A stretch of DNA of 64,000 nucleotides from Simmondsia chinensis. Taxonomy: Eukaryota; Streptophyta; Magnoliopsida; Caryophyllales; Simmondsiaceae. Below are positions 55,785 to 64,000 of this stretch, piece by piece; the first letter of the stretch is position 1, and the number at the start of each line of letters is the position of its first letter. The stretch lies in the NCBI GenBank assembly GCA_018398585.1, contig JAGTTD010000001.1, positions 27,225,438-27,289,437 on the forward strand, in the 5' to 3' direction. The position numbers and the translations under genes were made by a program. The notes under the pieces are model-generated. The model worked only from the letters and a program-made list of their open reading frames with translations. It made no database searches and was not told the DNA's origin.

Positions 55785-57298
55785 ACATCCCCAAACCCAC
55801 GCATTGCTTGTCCTCAAGCAAGATTCTATTTAAACTAGCTACTGGTGAAAAATATAGTCAGGCATTTAAGCGCAAAGGTCACTTGTAAAAATTATTGTTC
55901 GACCAAACTTGAGAGTGTACTTGAGAGTAGCGAATCTTTATGTGACGTTATTATTGCACTAGGTTTGACTTATGTCTCCGTTATTAAGGTCTTTTTACAA
56001 GTGAGTAATCTTAGAACTTCTCTCCCTTTCGTCTTATTTCAAAACCCTCTGGCTTAAAGAAGAAATGAAGGTAGTAAGTAAAGGAACAAGCCACCCTAAC
56101 CCTTCACCACTAATCAATAGTGAAATCAAAAGGCTTCTCTTTTCTCTCTTGTTTTCCCTTCTTTTTTTTTTTTTTTTTTTTGGTTAGGTGTGTCTCCCTC
56201 AGACCCATGTAACGAGTTTTCGGCTGGCGATCCAGTTGGTTCAAGGTATCAGGATTTAAGAGACCCCTACGGACCTAATGGCTCGAGTCTTAAGGATCCA
56301 CAACCTAATCTGTTAGCACATACCCTTTTTTTTTTTTTAAGTGCTTATTTTGGTAACTACAAGGTTGATCCTTCTGAAGCTTTCCCTGTGGCCCATGTAG
56401 CGTGCTTTCGACCGGCAGCTCCCGACCCAGTTGGCTTAAGGTACCAGGTTTTAAGATACCCCTACGGGCTTACTTGCTCGAGACACAGAGGCTACAAGAA
56501 CGAACCAGTTACTTTTTTTCAGGGGTTACTCAAGATAAAGAAATGTACAATTGATTTCAACATTGTTAGAAGTAGAATAGTGGATTCCGATTCCTAAAGT
56601 TATTACCATTATCTCGACCCAAACAGTAGGATATGTCACAAGATTAAGGGTGAAAAGTAATAATCTCACTAACTAGTTAAAAGACAAAAATATGGATTCA
56701 AAAGTCTGATCCAACAATAATCTCATCTCATAAATATTCTAATCGTCAAAGTAAATCTCCGAACTAGTCGACAATAAGGGTCACAAAAAACCTTATACTC
56801 ATTTATTCCTTAAAAAATGTAGCTAATTTAAGCCAAATGAAGCTTTAAAGGACAAACAAAAGTTCGCTCTCATCTGCCATCCCCAAACCCAAACCTTGCA
56901 TTGTCCTCAATGCAAATCAACAAAAACAAATTCAAGCAAGGAAAGGAAAGAGACGACCTAAGGTGTGACATATTCAACGACATGTGGTAAGCAAATCCAA
57001 AGAAGAAAAATGAAGGTAGCAAGCTGCAATCGAAGACATAGAAGACAGGATACTAAACAAACTTGTTAGTAGTGTTAGAAATAAAGAGCGTACAAGTGTT
57101 TAGTAAAAGAGAAACAAAGTTATCATAGGAGGGATAATAAACAGATCTACAATTGAAAGAGAGTTCATGCTAAAAAATAATAATAATAAAAATAAACAAA
57201 ATAAAAGTAAATTAAAGATAGGTTGGGTTACCTCCCAAGAGTGCTAAGTTTAACGTCTTCAGCCGGACGCAGTTTAGAACACGAGATCAACCAAAATC
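55785..57298 (-). other. 3' non-coding internal region with a 100-bp direct repeat
   Basis: No coding capacity. Two direct repeats of about 100 bp (about 56197-56292 and 56390-56485) share CCCATGTA, CAGTTGG, TAAGGTA-like and CCCCTACGG motifs, separated by a T-rich run. A long T tract (56162-56181) precedes the first. Typical of the long 3' spacer of Athila-type elements. Confidence 0.6.
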
Positions 57299-58687
57299 CT
57301 AGGCAATGTATGCCATAGAACTCAGGTTGATCCAGTAGGGACGATCCCCAAACCCAACAGCGTTTCGAGACCTGTGACTATCAGAGATGGGGTCTATAAT
57401 ACCCGCATCTAGCAACTTTATGACCTCTTTCTTAACTACCTCCCTCATGTTTGGGTTAAGCCTCCTTTGCATTTGCCTAGAAGGCTTAACATTGTCCTCT
57501 AAATGTATACTATGCATGCACACAGAGGGGTTAATTCCTTTCAGATCAGCGACCGACCACCCTATGGCTCGTTTGTAGATTTGTAGGACAACTAACAACC
57601 TAAATTCCTGATTCTCAGTTAGGTTAGATGCGACAATCACAGGAAGGGTGTCATCTTGTCCTAAAAATGCATATTTCAAGGTGGTCGGGAGAGGTTTGAG
57701 ATCCAACACCGGTGGACACTCAATAGATGGTTTAGCAGGTGCACTAAGTGGGCCATTTAGGGGTTCAAACATCGGACCCCTAGCCTCAATTCTCATTAGC
57801 TCCTACATGGAAAGCAAATTATCAGCATCAGCACTCGTATCAAAATTAGCAAAAGTGAGCGAATCAGATGGTTCGTCTTCCTTGATTAAGTCAGAGGATA
57901 CTGACTCAACCAAACGATCAATAGCATCAACCATGAAGCAATCAAGGTCATCCTCATTAACAGGGAACTTAGCCGTGTTTGACACATTCAGTTTAACCCT
58001 AAGATTCCCAAATGACACTTCTAACACCCCAGTTCGACAATGAATGATAGCATCGGCCGTTGCCAAGAACTGTCGCCCTAAAATGATAGGGGTGTGGTTC
58101 CTCTGATGAGGAGTAGGGTCCATGTCCAACACAATAAAATCGATGGGGAAGATAACCTTATCAACTTTGACAAGAACATCTTCCAACATACCTCTAGGTA
58201 AATACTCTGATCTATCCGCCAACTGTAGGGTAACACTAGTTGGTTTGAGATCTCCCATCCCCAATTCCTGAAAAATTGAGTATGGGATGAGGTTCACACT
58301 CGCCCCTAAATCCAAAAGAGCCCGACTCGTATAGCTCTCTCCTATGACACACGGGACTGTGAAAGCTCCTGGATCTCTACACTTAGGTGCGATGCCTGAC
58401 ATTAAAATACTGCTCACTTTTTCAGTGAGTTGGACTTTCCTAGGGACATGAGCTTGCGCTCTCTTCTTTTTAGCACATAGGTCCTTAAGAAATTTTGCAT
58501 ACATGGGGACATGTTTCATGGCATTAGTCAGTGGCAGGTTAATCTTGACATCCTTAAACAAGTTCAATAAGTCATCCCTCTTCGGGGTCATCCTTCCCTT
58601 TCGGTCCTGATAGGGCCGTAGGAAAAGGAACAATTGGTTTGGGAGATGAGCCCAGTAAAGGTGTGGGCACTCCATCCTTATCAGCAA
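57299..58687 (-). pseudogene. Athila-like protease and RT N-terminus
   Basis: Frame 58687-57803 contains a retropepsin: TVPCVIGESYTSRALLDLGA (active-site DLGAS at about 58300-58320) and, 70 residues on, PIILGRQFLATADAIIH, as in Athila. A second frame, 57796-57299, starts after a stop and holds the RT lead-in (LKYAFLGQDDTLPVIVAS; RRLNPNMREVVKKEVIKLLD; GIIDPISDS) and then departs from RT after about 130 residues. The palm and catalytic YVDD-type box are missing. The protease frame is uninterrupted, whereas pol is deleted. Confidence 0.88.
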
Positions 58688-58699
58688 TGGGGTTTAGAG

Positions 58700-60116
58700 T
58701 CCCATCCTCCTGCTCAACTTCTATCTCTACTTCTCTCAAATTATCCTCAATCTTGGCTAAGACAACCTTAGCCTGCTCATGAGTGACCTAGCTAAGGTCA
58801 GGATTAGTTGCTCCCCTGGGATTAGCGAGAGGTTGGGAAGGTAACCTCCCTTCCTCTCTCCTGTTCATAGCCTGAGCTAACTATCCTGGTTGGTTCTCTA
58901 ACTTAGAAATCGATTGTGAATGAGAGTGAACCAACTGTTGGTTTTCCTCCATAAAGCGGAGCATGCGTTCCTCAAACTAAGAAGTGTAGCTCGGAGGTTG
59001 GGGTGGTGGATTAGCATTAGGGGCTGGAGGATGAGAACAAGAGCCATACCTTTGCCCTCCGTGGAAACCAGGAGGGTGTGCCTTACCTGCAAATCCTGGT
59101 GCTGGTTGTCTCATGGCTGGGTTCTAATTTGTGTTCTGCTTCCATGAGAAATTGGGATGGTTGCGCCACCCTGGATTATAGGTCTGCGTGGACAGATTGT
59201 TGTTCCTCGAGTACTCTAGCGCTGCATAAGCCTGGTCCTGCACATACTCGGGAAACTGTGACGCATATAAACACTCAAAAATAGAATGATCCTCTCCTGA
59301 ACAAATACTGCATGGAGTAACACCCTCAGATGATGATTCGGCTGCATGGGATTTGCATTTAAACTCATCATCTTATCTATCTTTCTACTAAGTGCATCTA
59401 GTCTTAAATTAACATCATCTTGAGGTGCTACCTCGTTGACACCACGCGTGTTTCCCCTAACCACCCTCGCAGAAGAGGCTTGGTCGAGGGAATGTTCATT
59501 AAGGCGCTCAAAGAGCACCCAGGCCTCGTCCTCGCCTTGCTGGTTAAATGCTCCCCCGCATGAAGCATTTACCATTTGCTTGTTTGACGCACTAAGACCA
59601 TCGTAGATGTTTTGGACAAGAGGCCACTTGGGTGACCCATGGTGGGGACAGCTCCTAAGAAGTTCCTTGAATCTTTCCCAACACTCGTGAAACTGCTCCT
59701 GGTCTTTTTTGTTCAAAACTGTTTATAGCGCGCCTAATAGCCATTGTTCTGGCTTTAGGGAAAAACTTGACCAGGAAGTGCTGTTGAAGGTCATTCCAAG
59801 TGGTGACTTCACCCCTAGGTAGGGACTGAAACCACCTCTTAGCCACATCTTTTAACGAGAACGGAAAAAGACGTAGTCTAATTGCATCGTTCGAGACAAC
59901 TTGATAATGATACGTTTCACATATTTCGAGGAATGCGTCAAGGTGCTCGTATGGGCTCTCGATTAGCTTTCCATAAAATGTGGGAAGCATATTTATAATT
60001 CCAGGTTTAAGTTCGAAGTTGGCGTTACCCACAGCAGGTAACGCAACTCTGACGGGCGCAACATACGTTTGGGAGATGAAGTGGTCCCCAATCGTACGTG
60101 GTTCGTTATTAGCCAT
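58700..60116 (-). pseudogene. Athila-like gag, frameshifted
   Basis: Starts MANNEPRTIGDHF at 60116 (an in-frame extension upstream is possible) with PSFYGK/ESPYEHLDAFLEIC-like core, RLRLFPFSLKDVAKRWFQSL and VKFFPKARTM. A single-base shift occurs in the A6 run at 59705-59710, then the frame continues at EQFHECWERFKELLRSCPHHG and NASCGGAF. A further shift precedes the zinc knuckle CSICSGEDHSIFEC (59312-59271, CX2CX4HX4C) and YNPGWRNHPNFSWK. A glutamine/proline-rich tail leads to protease. Two small shifts and a few stops are the only lesions, so it decayed recently. Confidence 0.88.
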
Positions 60117-60379
60117 GGTTCGTTGTGTACTCTCTCTCGCTTCTAACCGCCTGACGGTAGACAAAGTCTGCTCGATTTTGGGGATGTAAGGTAACAATTC
60201 AGGATCGAGCGAACGTCTACCGTGCATGCAATATTGAAGTTGGGATAGATCCAAGCTGACCTTGACTAACGACTCAAGTAAAAAAAAATAACTACTCAAA
60301 ATAACTCAAAGCAATAAATAAAAACCAAACAAAACAAAGTCCGTTAACCCTAAATTCCAACTTGGCAAACCGATTCCCT

Positions 60380-60398
60380 GGCAACGGCGCCAAAAACT
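60380..60398 (-). other. Primer binding site, tRNA-Asp type
   Basis: On the minus strand TTTTTGGCGCCGTTGCC follows the LTR end ACATCA. TGGCGCCGTTGCC is the complement of the 3' end of tRNA-Asp that Athila/Tat elements commonly use. Confidence 0.85.
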
Positions 60399-61809
60399 TG
60401 ATGTGATTTTAAAGTGTGTTTTAAAACCGTCTACTCGCAAGCGTACGAGATCGTCGTAGCTTTGTTGGGCATACGGGTTGTACCCACGGGGAATCATGTC
60501 AAGTTAGATTTAGTGATTAACGAGCGGCTTGAATTTTTGGTTTTTTTTTTTTGTTTGAATAAGTTGTAAGCTAAATTACTAAAACTGAATGTAAAGTGAG
60601 CGCAACAATTTAATTGAGGTTAGTTTAGGGAGTGAATTCAGGGTAGCTTAACACGCATCCCGTCATTATATTCTACTTAGGACGATGATTTGAAAGACTT
60701 AGGCTCCAAGCTCTAAGCCTGGGTTAATATATAAATTAGGGCTTAGGGTAATGAACTTGTCTAAAGGCATAACCCATTTTATCACCCTAGATGTAGCATA
60801 GGTTATCTCATTAGCACTACTTAATTCCTTTGTTACTCCTAATTCAATGTTAACTTATATAAAAGATTGGGTTCAGGATTGGGTACAACCTCAACCTTGA
60901 CCACGGGTGAATTCCTGTTATGTTATGGTCTAGGCTACAAGCACAAGACTAATCGCTGCAAAGTTGGAGACCCAGTCATGGCTACAAGCGCACATACAAA
61001 GAATATCCAACAATCATGAAAAAAACTCCTCATAGGATGCGAATATAACATAACTAAATCAATCATCAAAAGCATAATATAAATATGGGATACGGGAGGC
61101 TACCCGCCCTTCATCCCTAAACTAAGAAAGTTTACTCCTCCATAAGATATCTAAGCATCACGAAATCCAAGAAAGAAAACAATGATGATAAAACTAAGGA
61201 TTTGAAGACTCCCCTAATTGATGTTGACATTGATCCTTGCTTTGGTTCCCCTAGTATTCCAACCACCTGCGCTTTGGCATTTGGGACCCTTTGGATCTCG
61301 CAGCGGCTTCGGGAAGGAAAGAAAAGGGAGGACGTGTGGCCAGGAAAAGCGTAACAAAGGCTGACTTCCACTTCTCTATTTATAGGCTCAGGGGCAGTTA
61401 GGGTTCCGTACGGAACCATCCCGATCGATCGGTGAGCTCATGTAAAGCTCCTGATCGATCGGTGCGTTTGGCCGATCGATCGGCAAGCCCTCGGTTAGTT
61501 TCCATAACCAGGAGCCGCTGATCGATCGGTTCTTTGAGCCCCTTTTCTTGATTAAGCATCGAAGTGCTATGGAATGTACCCGGTTCACCAAATTATGATC
61601 CAATGGCTCGTTCTTCTGCACAAGTGATTGGGTTTCTCCAATCAGTCTTCAAAAGTGCCTCAATAATGCTTGATTTTGCCAGAATTCTTCTTTCATCCGC
61701 TTTGATGTGTTCCACATGAAAATGTACCTGAATAACAACCGAACACATATGTAGAGGTCGAATATATGACAAAAATGAGAAATAAAATATGTAAAAATCA
61801 TGCGTATCA
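60399..61809 (-). mobile_element. 5' LTR of Athila-like element (1411 bp)
   Basis: Minus strand from TGATACGCATG (61809) to ACATCA (60399). It is 42 bp shorter than the 3' LTR because one GATCGATC unit is missing. Substitutions between the two LTRs are scattered over the whole length, so the insertion is not very recent. Confidence 0.9.
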
Positions 61810-62163
61810 GAGAGGAAGGGAAGTGAAGTGATAGTCAAGAAATTCAAATATGGGGTGTGAAGTCTATTTGGAGGAGAGCTTCAAATTAATTTATAACTAG
61901 TGATTCCTTATGTGTTGTACTACTGAATGTTTACACTTGGAATAATTATGTATCATGCATTATCATTCTTCAAATGAAGTTAGCATACGTATAATGTGAA
62001 CTGATTTTTATAACGTTTGGAAGCTCTTTGTTATATAACAATAATTTGTAGGCAAACTTTTTAATGACTCGATTGTTCTTTACATGAAAGTTTTATTATT
62101 ATTTTGACAATTTTTATTACAAGATATATTAATGGCATAGTATTTTTACTCATTCTAATATTA
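61810..62163. other. Host or unassigned spacer, no gene
   Basis: AT-rich, between two Athila-type LTR sequences; no frame or RNA gene seen. Confidence 0.4.
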
Positions 62164-62780
62164 ATGGGGTTTTAGAAGAGGTTCAACCTTGTACTCGCAA
62201 ATGTACAAGCAAGTCATAGCTGTGGCGAATATACGGGTGTTATATCCACAGACAATCGGTTTAAAGTTAGATTCAATGATTACTGACTAGTTAAAATTGG
62301 GGTTTTTGGTTGAAGAATGAGTATTAGCTAAATTTACAGAATTAAACAATGAATTAAATTGTCAAATCAGTTGATGATAGTTTAGAGTATGAATTCCAGT
62401 TAACCTAACTCAGATCCAATCATTCTATTTTATAATGACAATGACTTCAAAAGCTTAGGCTACAACCTCTAAAACCTAGGTGAACACTTAATTAGGGCTT
62501 AAGGTAATGAACTAGTGTAGAAACATAATTATATAATCACTCTTGGTGTTGCATGAGTTAGCTCAATAGCAATACTTAATTCCTTTCTTTTTCCTATTTC
62601 AGTGTTAATTTATATTAAAGATCGTGCTCAGGGTTGGGCACAATCTCAACCTTGACCGCTAATGAAAACCCGTTATACTATGGTATAAGGTACAAGCACA
62701 AGACGAATTGTAAATATATTGGAAATTTAGCCATAGCTACAAGCACATAAAAAGAAAATTGATCTCAATAAATAACAAGA
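62164..62780 (-). mobile_element. Diverged fragment of Athila-type LTR
   Basis: It follows the start of the LTRs at 54332 and 60399 (shared TACTCGCAA, ATACGGGT, TAATTAGGGCTTA-like, AATGAACTAG, TACAAGCACAAGAC) but at clearly lower identity, so it is an older or different subfamily. It stops at about 62780 at a junction with the Copia LTR. Confidence 0.7.
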
Positions 62781-64000
62781 ACATATTTCAAAAAAATTCC
62801 CTAGAAGGGTTTGAGCAGGTGTAGCGGAATACCAATTTAAAATTCTTATTCTTAAATCTAAAGTCCTAGTCTAATTAAACTATTTAATTAGATCCAGATT
62901 TTACTCTAGTAGGTTCATAATATAACAAATAAATATTGAATAAAACATGTATAAACATAATATGTAGAACAAATGAAATAAAGGAAAATCAAATTAAATA
63001 TCACATATTTAATTTAGAAATACCTGAAGCAAGAATCCCAACTCCAACTTGAAGATCTGAAATTAGAAGAAGAATTCTCACCATCGCACCCAAAAATATT
63101 GAACTTAAGAAAAATTCCAGAACAAAATTTTTCTTTCAATATTTTCAAAAAACAAATTTTTAGAAAAATTATGCTAAACAATAATTTAGAAAATCCAAAA
63201 AGCAATTTTAGGATTTTCAACATGAGAGAAAAATAGGTTCCAAAACTCTAAAGCATTAAATCTCACGGCTCAAACTGCGCTAATTTATAAAAAACAAAAC
63301 CACCACATGTCATCACGCAATTCACCCACAATTCAACACGCGGATACTCATCTTGGCCATCCATCGCTAAGTGCGTCACAACGCACCACGTGGCGGCCAG
63401 TCATTGGTTCGAACCATAAAGGGCATGGATAACTTACCTAAAGCCACTCACGGCGGCTGCATGCAGTAAATTCGGATTCTTTTGCCATTTTTTGTTTATA
63501 TTGCCACATGTATAAATTCATCTCATGAAATTATATTTAAAAAAACTAATTTATTCATTTTATAAATAAATAATTCATTCCATGAATTATTTTTAGCAAA
63601 ATTAATTTATTCATTTCATGAACAAATAACTAATCTCATGAATTCATTTTAATATTTTCAGACGATACTTGAGTTGAGGTTTGTGAAAAGACCTCAGGGA
63701 CTATCTAACTTTTGCTCCAAATGGGTAAAACCTAATTGTCATCTCATGATAATAATTGATTACCATTTAGTAAAACTTAATTCCACTAAATAAGTTTTAC
63801 TATACTCTGGAATTAAATATATTCACTCAAGAATTTTTCAAATAACTTTATTACGACAATTAACCCCTCTATTAGATATTCATGAGAAAAAGTAACTTTA
63901 ACTACTATCGTTATTGTTCTCGCATCTCTCGCCCTTGTTCCTGACTTGCCCTTCTCGAACAATTCAATAATACAAAAACAATTTCCGCATTAATTCCAAG
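62781..64000 (-). mobile_element. Partial LTR of long-LTR Copia family, runs off the window
   Basis: Minus-strand sequence matches the U5-to-U3 part of the LTR at 5744-7943: AGGGAATTTTTTTGAAAT at the inner end, TCCGCTACACCT, then GCCACGTGGTG-type GC-rich patch (63350-63470) and GACCTCAGGGACTATCTAAC and TAATTCCACTAAATAA. It is the fourth copy of this LTR in the window and the most diverged. The outer end is beyond 64000. Confidence 0.75.

Larger units (their letters stand above)
54332..61809 (-). mobile_element. Athila-like Ty3 element, pol-deleted, with both LTRs
   Basis: It is bounded by two LTRs (54332-55784 and 60399-61809) starting TGATACGC and ending ACATCA on the minus strand. The primer site is tRNA-Asp type and the polypurine tract is GGGTTTGGGGATGT (55785-55799). 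Internal order on the minus strand is leader, gag, protease, start of RT, then a 1.5 kb non-coding 3' region. Most of RT, RNase H and integrase are gone. The flanking 5 bp are GAGGG (left) and GAGAG (right), a duplication with one mismatch. Confidence 0.9.

Noticed and set aside
55357..61527. CRISPR-like repeats
   Set aside because: Short palindromes at 20-bp steps inside plant LTRs; no unique spacers and not a prokaryotic context.

Overview
This window is plant nuclear DNA, most likely from a eudicot with a repeat-rich genome. The evidence is a stack of plant-type transposable elements: Ty1/Copia elements (Sirevirus-like, one with 2.2 kb LTRs, Ale/Retrofit-like), Ty3-like and Athila-like elements, L1-type LINEs, a hAT transposon, Mutator-type MITEs, a TRIM remnant, and SINEs with the Au-type 3' body. 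I found no intact host gene, no tRNA gene, no true rRNA gene and no CRISPR array. Almost every protein-coding trace is a broken transposon gene. The species cannot be named from the sequence.

Layout. 1-4449: minus-strand gag-only Ty3-like element with LTRs of about 1.56 kb (the left LTR runs off the window). 4450-8180: degenerate reading frames, possibly of the plant-mobile-domain type, split by a 2200 bp solo LTR (5744-7943, TSD AGTAC). 8182-16949: minus-strand Sirevirus-like Copia with multiple polypurine tracts, interrupted by a LINE (9480-11059). 16950-21150: plus-strand Copia 5' end (LTR, primer site, a 1.2 kb array of small hairpins, gag scrap). 21140-23260: minus-strand Ty3-like gag. 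24636-27120: rearranged Copia with an RNase H fragment joined in frame to a pre-integrase domain, and a 5S-headed SINE inside. 27175-35240: minus-strand Copia with a truncated 3' LTR, split by a hAT element (30008-33116, TSD ATTGTAGC). 35290-36304: LINE tail and TRIM remnant. 36305-40255: minus-strand Ale-like Copia. 40560-41640: plus-strand Copia tail. 42380-48246: a 5S-headed SINE split by a 5.6 kb composite element that has an inverted LTR at its left end. 48596-53768: a SINE, two Mutator-type foldback MITEs, a gene-like GC-rich patch, a third MITE with a SINE inside, and another SINE. 54332-61809: Athila-like element with two LTRs but most of pol deleted. 62164-64000: LTR fragments of the Athila-like and the 2.2 kb-LTR Copia families.

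Three things deserve most attention. (1) A SINE family whose 5' head is a near-complete 5S rRNA, with recognisable internal promoter boxes, and whose body is of the Au SINE type; four copies are here and each has a target-site duplication. The same tail also occurs on an unrelated head at 53494. (2) The leader of the Copia element at 16950 carries about 28 consecutive short hairpins, most with 3-nt loops, and the stems show compensatory changes between tandem units. (3) The 42531-48177 element has one LTR inverted, so the U5 end is outermost on both sides, yet it is flanked by a clean 5-bp duplication; its intact-direction LTRs also carry paired E2F-type sites.

Nesting gives relative ages: Copia pol before the 5S-SINE at 25690; the SINE at 42380 before the composite element; Sirevirus before both its LINE and the LTR at 16950; Copia before hAT; MITE at 52302 before the SINE at 52634.
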